DNA from: an uncultured Burkholderiales bacterium
GTDB lineage: Bacteria; Pseudomonadota; Gammaproteobacteria; Burkholderiales; Burkholderiaceae_C
Length of the DNA stretch: 64,000 nucleotides
Reading direction: 5' to 3'
Assembly (NCBI GenBank): GCA_903830725.1
Contig: CAIKVH010000043.1
Location: forward strand, 22,653-86,652
Position numbers and translations under genes: made by a program. The notes beneath the pieces were generated by a model that did no database searches, was not told where the DNA came from, and saw only the letters and a program-made list of their open reading frames with translations. Positions 44,051 through 56,653 of the stretch are shown here, one piece after another. Numbering within the stretch: the first letter of the stretch is position 1; every line of letters starts with the position of its first letter.

Positions 44051-44197
44051 TTGACCGTCCCCTTCTGAACAGGCGTTAAAGGTTTACTCAATATTCAGAC
44101 CCAAGCTAATTGCTTTCACCTCAATCTAAATGCATTAATCAGTTTTGATGAGTGTCCACCAAAAATGACTATTGAAACCTAGTGAAAACCCCTAATA

Positions 44198-44254
44198 TGT
44201 AATTTAAATTTAACGTCAATTAAAGTTGACAGATATACTATTCAGACATACTAT
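44198..44254 (+). promoter_or_regulatory. bchF promoter with tandem PpsR-like boxes
   Basis: CGTCAATTAAAGTTGACA (44214-44231) is a near-perfect PpsR palindrome, with arms GTCAA and TTGAC. A second, weaker one is TGTAATTTAAATTTAACG (44198-44215). The right arm contains a perfect -35 TTGACA (44226-44231), followed after exactly 17 bases by TACTAT (44249-44254). This is the best sigma-70-like promoter in the window. The repressor site covers the -35. It drives the long bchF-to-crtB operon. Confidence 0.75.
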
Positions 44255-44298
44255 TCATACATTAGTTAAACGAGATCTCTGAACTTCTTTTACAGCAA

Positions 44299-46154
<1,856 letters not shown>

Positions 46155-46202
46155 AAAGCAATGCTTACAAAACCTAACCTAGTTAAACCCAACTGAATCA
46201 TC

Positions 46203-47843
46203 ATGCAACTCACACTTTGGACATATGAAGGCCCCCCACACATTGGAGCAATGCGCGTAGCAACTTCAATGAAAGATGTACATTACGTGTTGCATGCTCC
46301 CCAAGGTGATACTTACGCCGATTTGCTGTTCACAATGATCGAGCGTCTACCCAAACGCCCCCCAGTTACCTACACAACTTTTCAAGCTCGTGATCTTGGA
46401 GGAGATACGGCTCAATTGTTTATAGATGCGGTACTCCAAGCGAATGAGCGGTTTAAGCCTAATGCACTTTTGGTTGGTTCCTCTTGCACAGCCGAACTTA
46501 TACAAGACGATCCAGGCGGTTTAGCACTAGGACTTAAACTTAAAACCCCCGTAATACCTCTTGATTTACCGGCTTATCAAAGAAAAGAAAACTGGGGCTG
46601 CGCTGAGACTCTTTATCACTTGGTTCGAAATATCACAAAAAGAAACATCAATCAGCGCTCCCCTGATAACAATAACGATTCAGCCTCCTCCCCCTCCAAC
46701 TCAGTACGCCCGAGTTGTAACTTGTTGGGTGCAACTGCACTTGGCTTTAGACACAGAGATGATGTAACAGAGATTAGTAAATTACTGGGAGACTTGGGAA
46801 TTGATATTAACGTTGTCGCTCCCCTGCACGCATCAGTCAGTGATATCGAGCGCTTGCCCCAAGCTAACTTTAACGTGGTCCTGTACCCGGAGACAGCTCA
46901 AACGACCGCTTTATGGCTCGAACGAGAGTACAAACAACCCTATACGAGGACTATGCCGATAGGTCACAAAGGCACTATAGCGTTTGCTCGCGAAGTCCTT
47001 GGGCTTGCAAATTTACCCGTTGATGAAGCGTTAATAGATCGACTCTCTAAACGCTCAAGGGCATCTTGGTATGCTGCCTCAGTTGACTCCACTTATCTTA
47101 CAAATAAAAGAGTTTTTATATTTGGAGATGCCTCGCACGCAATAGCTGCCGCGAGGGTTGCATCCGAGGAGATGGGTTTTCAAGTAGTTGGACTCGGAAC
47201 ATACAGTAGAGAGTTTGCGCGGGAAATCAGAGAGGCCGCAAAAATATACAACGTGACAGCCCTAATCACCGATGATTACTTAGAGGTTGAGGACCAAATT
47301 GAGGAGTTACACCCAGAGCTCATCTTGGGGACTCAAATGGAGCGCCATATTGCTAAGCGACACGGCATCCCCTGCACCGTTATTTCAGCCCCTATGCATG
47401 TGCAAGACTTTCCCGCCCGCTACGCACCTCAAATGGGATTCGAGGGCGCTAATGTTTTATTTGATACTTGGGTTCATCCACTCATGATGGGACTGGAGGA
47501 GCATCTGTTGGGAATGTTTAGAGAAGATTTTGAGTTCAACGATCAATCTGCTCCCTCTCACCTAGGTGGTGCAAAGAAATCAGTAGAAGAAAAGACCACT
47601 TCTGTGTCCCCCGAGGAACTCCAGTCAAGCTCCTCATCACAAACACAAAACCAAAGTGGTGAGCAAAAGGTGAACGAATTAATCCAAGTATGGAGCAATG
47701 AGGCTGAACTGGAGCTCAAAAAAATTCCATTCTTTGTGAGAGGAAAGGCTAAGCGCAATACTGAAAAATTTGCAAAAGAAACAGGCGTCTTGCAAATCAC
47801 CGTTGAAACCTTGTACGAAGCTAAAGCTCATTTCAGTAGGTAA
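46203..47843 (+). CDS. bchB: Dark-operative protochlorophyllide reductase subunit B (BchB)
   Basis: Partner of BchN, 546 residues. Asp36 (in [12 protein letters not shown]) stands exactly where the unusual aspartate ligand of the shared 4Fe-4S cluster is known in Rhodobacter capsulatus BchB. Cysteines in [17 protein letters not shown] (about 93) and [12 protein letters not shown] (about 131) complete the site. A variable Asn/Ser-rich insert (about 155-168) and a Ser/Gln-rich linker (about 458-485) precede the C-terminal small domain, which ends with a conserved [18 protein letters not shown] stretch. Confidence 0.96.
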   Translation: MQLTLWTYEGPPHIGAMRVATSMKDVHYVLHAPQGDTYADLLFTMIERLPKRPPVTYTTFQARDLGGDTAQLFIDAVLQANERFKPNALLVGSSCTAELIQDDPGGLALGLKLKTPVIPLDLPAYQRKENWGCAETLYHLVRNITKRNINQRSPDNNNDSASSPSNSVRPSCNLLGATALGFRHRDDVTEISKLLGDLGIDINVVAPLHASVSDIERLPQANFNVVLYPETAQTTALWLEREYKQPYTRTMPIGHKGTIAFAREVLGLANLPVDEALIDRLSKRSRASWYAASVDSTYLTNKRVFIFGDASHAIAAARVASEEMGFQVVGLGTYSREFAREIREAAKIYNVTALITDDYLEVEDQIEELHPELILGTQMERHIAKRHGIPCTVISAPMHVQDFPARYAPQMGFEGANVLFDTWVHPLMMGLEEHLLGMFREDFEFNDQSAPSHLGGAKKSVEEKTTSVSPEELQSSSSSQTQNQSGEQKVNELIQVWSNEAELELKKIPFFVRGKAKRNTEKFAKETGVLQITVETLYEAKAHFSR

Positions 47844-47880
47844 CAGATTAAATATCAGTAAATAATTTCGAATTAATTAA

Positions 47881-48801
<921 letters not shown>

Positions 48802-48843
48802 AGACCAATCAATTTATCCGTGCTTTATAAGGAGTTTTTTGAA

Positions 48844-49581
48844 ATGAACAACGCTGAACATGGCTATTTAGAGCGTCGCGGGCAAATAGAGCACTATTTT
48901 GACCGCACAGCGGCAAAGACTTGGGAGCGCCTAACCTCTACTGACCCTGTTGGCCGAATAAGGGCAACTGTGCGCGCGGGACGAGATGAGATGCGAGCAA
49001 CTTTGATGTCTTGGCTTCCGGATGATATGACTGGAATGAGGCTCTTGGATGCCGGATGCGGGACAGGTGCTCTTTCCCTTTGTGCAGTTGAGCGCGGCGC
49101 CCACGTTACAGCAGTAGATTTGTCAGCCAATTTAATTCAAGTGGCAAGAAACAGATACGCAGCCTTTGCTCCTTTAACGCAGGACTCAAAGAACTCCTCA
49201 AAGCGGGGCTGGGTAGAGTTCTCTAGTGGGGATATGCTAGACCCAATGCTTGGTGAATTTGACTACGTCGTTGGTATGGACTCATTGATTCACTACGATG
49301 CACCGGATCTCATCAATGGTATCAATATATTAAGCGAGCGTACCAAAAAAGCAATCCTGTTTACTTTCCCTCCAAGAAATCCGCTGTTGGCTTTTGCACA
49401 CACCATGGGGCAGTTCTTCCCCCGCTCTGACCGCTCACCTACTCTTGCTCCCGTCTCTCAAAACAAGCTTAGAAGTGCACTACAAAAGAGCATAGAAAAA
49501 CAGGGTTGGGCAGAGGGCAAGACAACGCGAATTTCAAGAGGCTTTTATACCTCTCAGGCTTGGGAGTGGATACGTAAATGA
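48844..49581 (+). CDS. bchM: Mg-protoporphyrin IX O-methyltransferase (BchM)
   Basis: SAM-dependent enzyme that methylates the C13 propionate of Mg-protoporphyrin IX. From the ATG at 48844, which has AAGGAG nine bases upstream, it has 245 residues; an in-frame start at 48820 precedes that ribosome site and is less likely. The SAM motif is RLLDAGCGTGALSLCAVERGA (in part: LLDAGCGTGALSL, about 61-73). VVGMDSLIHYD (about 141) and ILFTFPPRNPLLAFAHTMGQ (about 170-189) are BchM/ChlM marks. Its stop overlaps the lhaA start by four bases. Confidence 0.95.
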   Translation: MNNAEHGYLERRGQIEHYFDRTAAKTWERLTSTDPVGRIRATVRAGRDEMRATLMSWLPDDMTGMRLLDAGCGTGALSLCAVERGAHVTAVDLSANLIQVARNRYAAFAPLTQDSKNSSKRGWVEFSSGDMLDPMLGEFDYVVGMDSLIHYDAPDLINGINILSERTKKAILFTFPPRNPLLAFAHTMGQFFPRSDRSPTLAPVSQNKLRSALQKSIEKQGWAEGKTTRISRGFYTSQAWEWIRK

Positions 49582-51002
49582 TCAGTATTGCGTCTAAGGC
49601 TAAGGCGAAACTTAGTAATTTTGCACTTCGATATGTGCCTTTCGCAGACGCAGCGTCTGTAGAGTTACCCTTGCCTAGGCTTTTAAGACTTTGTTTATTC
49701 CAAACAGCAATTGGTATGACCATGGCTCTTTTAGTAGGTACGCTAAACCGAGTCATGATTGTGGAGCTCGGTGTTCCTGCATGGTGGGTTGCCTTGTCAG
49801 TAGCGATCCCACTCATCTTTGCTCCCCTAAGAGCGCTAATTGGTTACAGAAGCGATACACACCCTTCTGCGCTTGGACTGCGCAGATTGCCCTACCTGTG
49901 GATGGGCAATATCTTTTTATTTGGCGGTTTAGCCATCATGCCATTTGCATTGTTACTGCTCAACGATTCAACAACTCAGACCCTTTGGGTGGGTCGTATC
50001 GGTGCATGCCTATCCTTTTTATTGGTAGGCGCTGGAATGCAAACCACTCAGACTGCAGGACTTGCGCTTGCAACTGATATTGCACAACCCGATAAAAGAC
50101 CTAGAGTAGTTGCTCTGCTTCACAGCGCTATGCTGGTTGGCCTGATCATTGGAAGTGGCCTACTTGGGTGGCTTTTGAGTGACTTTACGCCTACAAAATT
50201 AGTTCAAGTAGTTCAAGGCAGTGCAGTAGTAGTTGCAGCCCTGAATTTGACATCTCTTTGGAGACAAGAAGCGCGTCAAACTAAAAGGGGTCAACGCGAA
50301 CCTGACGGTTTCTCTAAACACTGGCGCCAACTTACTGAAATGCCCAATATGAAAAGGTTCTTGTGGACTATTGGCATTGGTTCTTGCGCCTTTAGTATGC
50401 AAGACATTATTCTTGAACCCTATGGGGGTGAGGTGTTGCACCTCAATGTCAGCTTTACCAGCTCCCTCACAGCTTTATCAGGTGCGGGTGCGCTTGTGGC
50501 GTTTGCACTTGCAGCAAAACTTATGGGTAAGGGACTTGATGCTTGCAGAGTTTCTGCATTTGGATTGTTAATGGGACTGCCTGGTTTTGCTTGCGTTTTG
50601 TTGGCCTCCCCTCTCGATTCATCTTGGCTATTTAGAGCCGGCACTTCATTCATTGGATTTGGGGGAGGCATGTTCTCGGTTGGCATGTTGATCATTGCAA
50701 TGGAGATGCCGGAAAAAGGTATGACGGGGATGGTTCTTGGAGCATGGGGTGCGGTTCAAGCCACAGCTTCAGGTTTATCAATGGCGGTCGGAGGTATCTT
50801 AAAAGATGGCTTTGCAAGCTTTGCTAGTAGCGGCTACCTTGGTGATGCCCTGATGGATAAATCAAGTGGATATGGTCTAGTGTTTGCCCTAGAAATGCTT
50901 TTACTGTTCGCAGCTTTAATAGCAATGTCCCCATTGTCTAGAAAAAAACCTAACGCTTACCCTCACCCAGCACAGTTTGGCTTGGCTGAACTGCCCAATT
51001 AA
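49578..51002 (+). CDS. lhaA: LhaA, LH1 assembly factor (BCD-family MFS protein)
   Basis: Twelve-span membrane protein of 474 residues, paralogue of the pucC product at 25.3 kb. They share RFVPFADAASVELPLP-like starts, GTLNRVMIVEL and DIILEPYGGEVLHLNVSFT (about 276). The place between bchM and puhA is the standard one for LhaA, which helps assemble core LH1 complexes by delivering pigment. Expression is coupled to bchM by a four-base overlap. Confidence 0.93.
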   Translation: MISIASKAKAKLSNFALRYVPFADAASVELPLPRLLRLCLFQTAIGMTMALLVGTLNRVMIVELGVPAWWVALSVAIPLIFAPLRALIGYRSDTHPSALGLRRLPYLWMGNIFLFGGLAIMPFALLLLNDSTTQTLWVGRIGACLSFLLVGAGMQTTQTAGLALATDIAQPDKRPRVVALLHSAMLVGLIIGSGLLGWLLSDFTPTKLVQVVQGSAVVVAALNLTSLWRQEARQTKRGQREPDGFSKHWRQLTEMPNMKRFLWTIGIGSCAFSMQDIILEPYGGEVLHLNVSFTSSLTALSGAGALVAFALAAKLMGKGLDACRVSAFGLLMGLPGFACVLLASPLDSSWLFRAGTSFIGFGGGMFSVGMLIIAMEMPEKGMTGMVLGAWGAVQATASGLSMAVGGILKDGFASFASSGYLGDALMDKSSGYGLVFALEMLLLFAALIAMSPLSRKKPNAYPHPAQFGLAELPN

Positions 51003-51038
51003 TATTAATATCTATACCGTTTTAAAGGAGATGTCACG

Positions 51039-51797
51039 ATGGAAACTGGAGCTCTAACTCAAAGCTTAGATGTTGCACAAGTTGTTCTCTATATATTTTG
51101 GGCATTTTTTGCAGGTGTCATCTACTATTTAGTACGTGAAAATCACCGCGAAGGTTACCCAATGGATAATGGACAAAAAAACGGTCCAATCCAAATCGGG
51201 TGGCCTGTGCCAGATCCGAAAACATATAAATTAGAAGATGGAAGGGTTATCACCATCCCCGATTTAAATCGTCCTGACGGTGACTATTCATTTACACCTT
51301 CTCACGCTTGGCTGGGCGCTCCTCTTGAACCAGTTGGTGACCCTCTTTTATCTGGTATGGGACCTGGAGCTTGGGCAGCACGTGAGGATATTTGCGAGAA
51401 AGATCCCCACGGCGATCTAAAGATTGTGCCCCTCAGAGTTGCTCCCAAACACAGCGTTGCCGCCCAAGACCACGACCCAAGAGGACTAATTGTTTACGGT
51501 GCTGATCGATTAGAAGCAGGCAAGGTTATAGATTTGTGGGTTGACCGCATGGAGATGCTTTTTCGCTATATTGAGGTCGCACTGCCTAGCGGGAAATCTG
51601 TCTTATTACCAATTAACTTTGCTCGTATCACAGACCATAACATCCATGTTCATGCTATCTTGTCAACACAGTTTGATAAAGTACCTGCGCTCAAGAGTCC
51701 TGAACAAATCACAAGACTTGAGGAGGAAAAGATTTGTGCCTTTTACGGGGCAGGAACCCTTTACGCTACGCCGGAGCGCCAGGAGCCACTTGTATGA
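51039..51797 (+). CDS. puhA: Reaction centre H subunit (PuhA)
   Basis: Cytoplasmic cap of the type-II reaction centre, 252 residues, with a single N-terminal span (about 11-31, VAQVVLYIFWAFFAGVIYYL) followed by the PRC-barrel domain. YYLVRENHREGYPM (about 29) and SVLLPINFARI (about 187) are conserved in PuhA. It is needed for proton transfer to QB and for assembly with PufLM. AAAGGAGATG precedes the start. Its stop overlaps the puhB start (ATGA). Confidence 0.95.
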   Translation: METGALTQSLDVAQVVLYIFWAFFAGVIYYLVRENHREGYPMDNGQKNGPIQIGWPVPDPKTYKLEDGRVITIPDLNRPDGDYSFTPSHAWLGAPLEPVGDPLLSGMGPGAWAAREDICEKDPHGDLKIVPLRVAPKHSVAAQDHDPRGLIVYGADRLEAGKVIDLWVDRMEMLFRYIEVALPSGKSVLLPINFARITDHNIHVHAILSTQFDKVPALKSPEQITRLEEEKICAFYGAGTLYATPERQEPLV

Positions 51798-52465
51798 TCG
51801 CAACCCACGAACACGAGTTCGAGGCCCAACTCGGACTCCCCGAGAAATTACCTACCGGAGAGCATATCTTATGGCAAGGTGCTCCGCACTGGAAAAGCTT
51901 AGGAGCTGAGGTCTTTCATCTCAGAAGTTTGAGTATCTATTTCGGATTCATGCTTTTGTTACAGGCTAGCTATTTGAGCGGACAATCAGCTGATTGGAAT
52001 TTAAAGCCACTCATGCTGACGGGCACAATGGTTGCCCTAACTCTCGCAGCATTATCAATATGGGCCTGGTGGAGCGCCAAAACAACCATGTACACAGTCA
52101 CCAACAAACGAGTGGTGATGAGAGTAGGAGTTGTGTATAGCCTAACATTTAATCTGCCTCTAAAAAAAATTCTCAGTGCTCACGAACTTCACCGAACCAA
52201 CGGCACATCAGACCTTAGCCTTACTTTGAGGAAAGAGGACAGAATTGGGTGGCTACACCTGTGGCCGCACTCAAGGCCGTGGGTTATCAATCAGCCTGAA
52301 CCAACTCTTCGGTGCATTAAAAAAGGGGTCGAATGCGCTGAGATTTTAAAGTCAGCCTGGCTATTAGCCAATAAAGATATCGAAGTTATAACTCAAAAGA
52401 GTAGCCTTGAAAAACCATCCAACTCAGAAACCCATTCCATCGATAGCTTATTGACGGCTTCCTAA
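51794..52465 (+). CDS. puhB: Photosynthetic complex assembly protein PuhB
   Basis: Membrane protein of 223 residues that helps assemble the reaction centre-LH1 core. It begins at the ATG at 51794, which overlaps the puhA stop. Motifs are LPTGEHILWQGAPHWKSLG (about 18-36), two hydrophobic spans (about 46-95) and a bPH2-like beta-rich domain with YTVTNKRVVMRVGVVYSLTF (about 99-118). This matches PuhB order and length. Confidence 0.9.
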   Translation: MIATHEHEFEAQLGLPEKLPTGEHILWQGAPHWKSLGAEVFHLRSLSIYFGFMLLLQASYLSGQSADWNLKPLMLTGTMVALTLAALSIWAWWSAKTTMYTVTNKRVVMRVGVVYSLTFNLPLKKILSAHELHRTNGTSDLSLTLRKEDRIGWLHLWPHSRPWVINQPEPTLRCIKKGVECAEILKSAWLLANKDIEVITQKSSLEKPSNSETHSIDSLLTAS

Positions 52466-52469
52466 ACCT

Positions 52470-52994
52470 ATGACTCAACTCTTAATTCCCAGCCAAAATC
52501 AGTCAAGTGAAAAGCAAAGAAATTTTTCACCTATAACCAAGCATCACTTTCAAGCGATGATTTTGATCATGGTCTTGACATTGTTATATGTGACCTACGA
52601 AACACAATTTAGTTCGCCAAAAATCGACATGAGTTCACCGGTTCTACAAAAAGTAAACTTAGTGATCAACGATGATCCCAACGGCGATATTTTACTAACC
52701 GTTATAAAAACGAGCCCAGTTACCCAGGAAACATCTACCAACTCAACCCTAAGATTCAGCGGCGAGCAAGGTTTTTTGAGAGGAACGCTAAGAGCCCTTG
52801 CGCGCGACAGGCGTATGCGAAATTTAACTTCCGAGGCACCTTTTGAGTTAGCACTTCACGAAGATGGCAGACTCTCCATCACAGACATACTGACCAACAA
52901 GGGAATTGATCTAGAGGCATTTGGGCCGGACAACGTAGCAGTTTTTGCAAAAATATTAACGGAAGCTGCCATGCAGCCAACTTTCAATCACTAA
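52470..52994 (+). CDS. puhC: Photosynthetic complex assembly protein PuhC
   Basis: Single-span protein of 174 residues. A cytoplasmic N-terminus with KHHFQAMILIMVLTLLYVTYET (span at about 27-45) is followed by a periplasmic domain with LRFSGEQGFLRGTLRALARDRR (in part: FLRGTLRALARDRRM, about 109), the PuhC family signature. It supports photosynthetic complex assembly. The gene starts four bases after puhB and belongs to the same operon. Confidence 0.88.
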   Translation: MTQLLIPSQNQSSEKQRNFSPITKHHFQAMILIMVLTLLYVTYETQFSSPKIDMSSPVLQKVNLVINDDPNGDILLTVIKTSPVTQETSTNSTLRFSGEQGFLRGTLRALARDRRMRNLTSEAPFELALHEDGRLSITDILTNKGIDLEAFGPDNVAVFAKILTEAAMQPTFNH

Positions 52995-53024
52995 TCCAAT
53001 AAGTATCATCTACAAGGATAACAA

Positions 53025-54140
53025 ATGAACGCACAAACCGCCTTCATGGACACAGACTTTACACAACTTCTCGTCAACAGCGTGGAGTCGGGTGAAGATG
53101 CCAAGAAAAAAGCACTCACAAATACGGTATTGGCGCCGCGCTTTTATACAACTGACTTTGATGCGATGGACAAAATCGATGTCAGCTCAGTTCGAGAAGA
53201 GTGGGACTTAATGATGAAAGAGTATGAGGGGGATAACAACCATGATCACTTCCAAAGAGACGCAACATTTGCGGAGGAAGTAAAAACACTCATGTCTAAG
53301 CTCGATGAGAATTTGAAGCAAGAATTTTATGATTTTCTAATTGGATCTCTCACTTCCGAGTTCTCTGGTTGTATTTTATATAACGAAGTTAGGAAAAACA
53401 TCAGCAATCCTGATATCAAAAAGCTAATGACCTTCATGGCGAGAGATGAATCTAGGCATGCCGGATTCTTGAATCAATCGCTAAAAGATTTTAATTTCGG
53501 AATTGATTTGGGTGAATTAAAACGAACAAAGAAATATACTTTCTTCAGACCAAAATTTATTTTCTATGCGACTTATCTCTCTGAGAAGATTGGATATGCG
53601 AGATACATCTCGATTTTCAGACAATTGGAGAGAAATCCAGATAAGAGATTTCACCCCATCTTTCGCTGGTTTGAGAGATGGTGCAACGATGAGTACCGTC
53701 ACGGCGAATCTTTTGCACTTATCATGCGCGCTGACCCCAAGCTTTTAAAAGGCATTAACGTGCTGTGGATCAGATTCTTTCTTCTAGCAGTTTATGCGAC
53801 TATGTATGTCAGAGATCACACTAGGCCTGCCCTACACGACGCTATGGGTCTGAATGCAACAGAATATGATTTCGCAGTATTCAAAATTACTACTGAAATT
53901 ACGAAGCAAGTCTTCCCCGTACTCCTTGATACAGACCATCCAAAGTTCAAGGAAGGACTAGACAAATTAACATCTCTATCACTATTGATGGATGCAGCTA
54001 AGACAAAAAAAGGTATCGTGAGCAGTCTCAACCAAGCTCTTTTAGCCGCGCAAGCATTGATCGTGTTTGGCAAGTTGTATTTTTTACCAGTAATCAAATC
54101 CGAACTTCCTCTTCAAGTTCGAATGACACCTACTTGGTAA
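53025..54140 (+). CDS. acsF: Aerobic Mg-protoporphyrin IX monomethyl ester cyclase (AcsF)
   Basis: Diiron oxygenase that makes the fifth (E) ring with O2. It has 371 residues. The diiron ligands lie in [15 protein letters not shown] (about 145-159) and [13 protein letters not shown] (about 222-234), each a typical E..H set, with upstream Glu residues in [12 protein letters not shown] (about 112). Because the anaerobic cyclase BchE is not seen, pigment synthesis here depends on oxygen, as expected for an aerobic phototroph. The place between puhC and puhE is the betaproteobacterial order. Confidence 0.95.
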   Translation: MNAQTAFMDTDFTQLLVNSVESGEDAKKKALTNTVLAPRFYTTDFDAMDKIDVSSVREEWDLMMKEYEGDNNHDHFQRDATFAEEVKTLMSKLDENLKQEFYDFLIGSLTSEFSGCILYNEVRKNISNPDIKKLMTFMARDESRHAGFLNQSLKDFNFGIDLGELKRTKKYTFFRPKFIFYATYLSEKIGYARYISIFRQLERNPDKRFHPIFRWFERWCNDEYRHGESFALIMRADPKLLKGINVLWIRFFLLAVYATMYVRDHTRPALHDAMGLNATEYDFAVFKITTEITKQVFPVLLDTDHPKFKEGLDKLTSLSLLMDAAKTKKGIVSSLNQALLAAQALIVFGKLYFLPVIKSELPLQVRMTPTW

Positions 54141-54173
54141 ATGGCTTTATAAAAGATCACGCTTCTCAAGCCT

Positions 54174-55046
54174 ATGCAAGAATTTTCTAGCCTAATTATC
54201 GAACCGTCCTTGATTGCGTTGCTATCTTGGTGGTTTGGAACTGGCATTATTTTGCTTCTGGTTCGATTTCCAAGGGAATGGTTCCCTGCAGCAAGGGGGT
54301 TATGGACATTAATAAGTATTCCGGCTTTATTTTTTTGTTACCAATCAATGCAAGAAAATTCGAATGCCAACGCCTATCTTGGATTCATAAGCACTATCGT
54401 GCTTTGGGGATGGCATGAGCTTTCTTTTTTAACAGGCTGGATCAGTGGTCCTAGGCGCGCTCCCCTTGAGCCTAATCTAAATATTTGGAACCGCTTTAAA
54501 CAATCTGTTCAGGTTATTTGGCATCATGAGTTAGGATTATTTTTAAATCTCTTACTCTTAATTGGCATGCAAATAGGACAACCTAATCACACAGCAGTTT
54601 GTACGTTTGGACTTTTGTGGATGATGCGTCTAAGCTCCAAACTAAACCTCTTTTTTGGTGTTCCCCAGGTAGGGGAGCAATATCTACCAAGTCAATTAGC
54701 ATATATGGGAAGCTATTTTCGCAAGAGCGCGGTCAGTGGTTTTTTTTACCTCTCCATGAGCCTGTCGATCATCGTATGGTTAGCACTTATTTGGCAAGCT
54801 CACGCTGGACAAGTGACCATCACTTGTCATTGGGTTTTGTTAGCCAGTTTGTTAGGGCTTGCAATCATTGAGCACATACTAATGATGGTCCCACTTTCGC
54901 TCGAACGTGTTTGGGGCTGGGCGCTGAAAAATGGAGACTCTGACGAGACGCATAACCACCACTTAGGAGCTGTGTATAGCGATTCTATTATTGCGCCGAT
55001 AACAAATGCAAGTCTAGTAAGTAGCTCAGCAATAGATACGAAATAG
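54174..55046 (+). CDS. puhE: Photosynthetic complex assembly protein PuhE
   Basis: Polytopic membrane protein of 290 residues with about seven or eight spans, of the PuhE family. Marks are WWFGTGIILLLVRFPREWFP (about 16-35), LWGWHELSFLTGWISGPRRA (about 77-96) and HHELGLFLNLLLLIG (about 115). It is thought to tune bacteriochlorophyll supply and complex assembly. It follows acsF in the operon, and crtI starts 23 bases after its stop. Confidence 0.87.
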   Translation: MQEFSSLIIEPSLIALLSWWFGTGIILLLVRFPREWFPAARGLWTLISIPALFFCYQSMQENSNANAYLGFISTIVLWGWHELSFLTGWISGPRRAPLEPNLNIWNRFKQSVQVIWHHELGLFLNLLLLIGMQIGQPNHTAVCTFGLLWMMRLSSKLNLFFGVPQVGEQYLPSQLAYMGSYFRKSAVSGFFYLSMSLSIIVWLALIWQAHAGQVTITCHWVLLASLLGLAIIEHILMMVPLSLERVWGWALKNGDSDETHNHHLGAVYSDSIIAPITNASLVSSSAIDTK

Positions 55047-55069
55047 ATCCCTAAATTTCTACGAAACAA

Positions 55070-56653
55070 ATGCTTATTCCTGAAATCATAGATAAAAATT
55101 CACCCCCCCATTTGCAGGGATTAAACAGCTACTCAACGAGTCCGTCAAGCCTTGAGACTTGCCACGATAACAGACCTAAGGCTTTGGTCATTGGCTCTGG
55201 CTTTGGCGGCTTAGCAAGTGCAATTCGTTTAGCTGTAAGAGGCTACAGCGTTGAGATTTTAGAAAAGTTAGACGCCCCTGGCGGTCGGGCTTACATGCAT
55301 CATCAAGACGGTTTCTCCTTTGATGCGGGTCCAACAATCATTACGGCTCCTTTCCTTTTAGAAGAACTTTGGACTTTGTGCGGTAAACAAATGTCAGAAG
55401 ACGTGACGCTTAAGGAGATGACCCCGTTTTATAAAATCAGGTTTTACAACGGCCAGACTTTTGACTATAGCGGTGATACGCAGGCCATGTGCAAAGAAAT
55501 TGCAAAATTTAATGCCAACGATATTGCGGGATATCACAGACTTATGGCCGCCGCAGATAACTGTAAACGTCTTGGATTTGAACAAATGGGGGACGTTGCA
55601 TTTGATGGATATAAAGATCTATTAAAAGCACTCCCCGCCTTTGCAAAAATGAAGGCTTGGAATAGTCTTTATAGCTTAGTGGCAAAACACATCAAACATC
55701 CATTGCTTAGGGTCGCATTTAGCTTTCATCCCCTATTAATTGGTGGCAATCCGTTTAGCGTTACCTGTGCATATTCGCTCATTCATTCTTTAGAGAAAAC
55801 CTGGGGTGTTCACTCGGCAATGGGCGGCACCGGCGCAATTGTTAAAGGTTTAGTCGGACTACTGACTGGACTAGGTGTGAATATCAGATACAACTCACCA
55901 GTTAAGCAAATACAAATTGAGAGCGGCAAAGCTTGCGGCGTCGAATTAGAAAGCGGTGAGCGAATTAAATCTGATATCGTTGTTTGTAACGCGGATTCAG
56001 CTTGGACCTACAAATATCTCATTGCACCTGAACACCGTAAACACTGGACTGACTCACGTATTGAAAAAGGCCATTATTCGATGGGACTTTATGTATGGTA
56101 CTTTGGTACCAATAAGACCTATCCTGATATACCCCACCACATGATGCTTTTAACAAAACGCTACAAAGAGTTGTTGAACGACATATTTAAAAAACATCAC
56201 TTAGCAAAGGACTTTAGTCTTTATTTGCACCGTCCAACGGCTACAGACCCCTCTCTCGCACCCGAAGGATGCGATACCTTTTATGTGCTCGCTCCTGTTC
56301 CAAACCTTGACAGTCAAACAAATTGGCCAGAAAAGAGTGAAGAATTTAGACAATCTATTCAAGAATTTCTTGAGTCAACGGTACTAAAAGACCTAGGTCA
56401 ACATGTCGTAACCTCTAAAGTGACAACGCCCCTGGACTTCCAAAACCGCCTGTACTCATACAAAGGAGCTGGTTTTGGGCTAGAGCCCTTGCTCACACAA
56501 AGTGCAGTTTTCCGTCCACACAACAGGAGTGAGGACATTAAAGGCTTGTTCATGGTAGGAGCAAGTACCCATCCAGGAGCGGGTGTTCCCGGTGTATTGA
56601 TGTCTGCAAAAGCATTAGAGAAAGTGATTCCCCATGCTTCAACCATACGATAA
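55070..56653 (+). CDS. crtI: Phytoene desaturase (CrtI)
   Basis: FAD-dependent carotenoid desaturase, 527 residues. The N-terminal dinucleotide motif is VIGSGFGGLASAIRL (about 40-54) followed by EKLDAPGGRAY (about 65-75). The C-terminal signature is GLFMVGASTHPGAGVPGVLM (about 495-514). Three or four desaturations of phytoene would yield neurosporene or lycopene; the step number cannot be read from sequence. The first 30 residues are extra and unconserved. It overlaps crtB by 20 bases. Confidence 0.93.
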   Translation: MLIPEIIDKNSPPHLQGLNSYSTSPSSLETCHDNRPKALVIGSGFGGLASAIRLAVRGYSVEILEKLDAPGGRAYMHHQDGFSFDAGPTIITAPFLLEELWTLCGKQMSEDVTLKEMTPFYKIRFYNGQTFDYSGDTQAMCKEIAKFNANDIAGYHRLMAAADNCKRLGFEQMGDVAFDGYKDLLKALPAFAKMKAWNSLYSLVAKHIKHPLLRVAFSFHPLLIGGNPFSVTCAYSLIHSLEKTWGVHSAMGGTGAIVKGLVGLLTGLGVNIRYNSPVKQIQIESGKACGVELESGERIKSDIVVCNADSAWTYKYLIAPEHRKHWTDSRIEKGHYSMGLYVWYFGTNKTYPDIPHHMMLLTKRYKELLNDIFKKHHLAKDFSLYLHRPTATDPSLAPEGCDTFYVLAPVPNLDSQTNWPEKSEEFRQSIQEFLESTVLKDLGQHVVTSKVTTPLDFQNRLYSYKGAGFGLEPLLTQSAVFRPHNRSEDIKGLFMVGASTHPGAGVPGVLMSAKALEKVIPHASTIR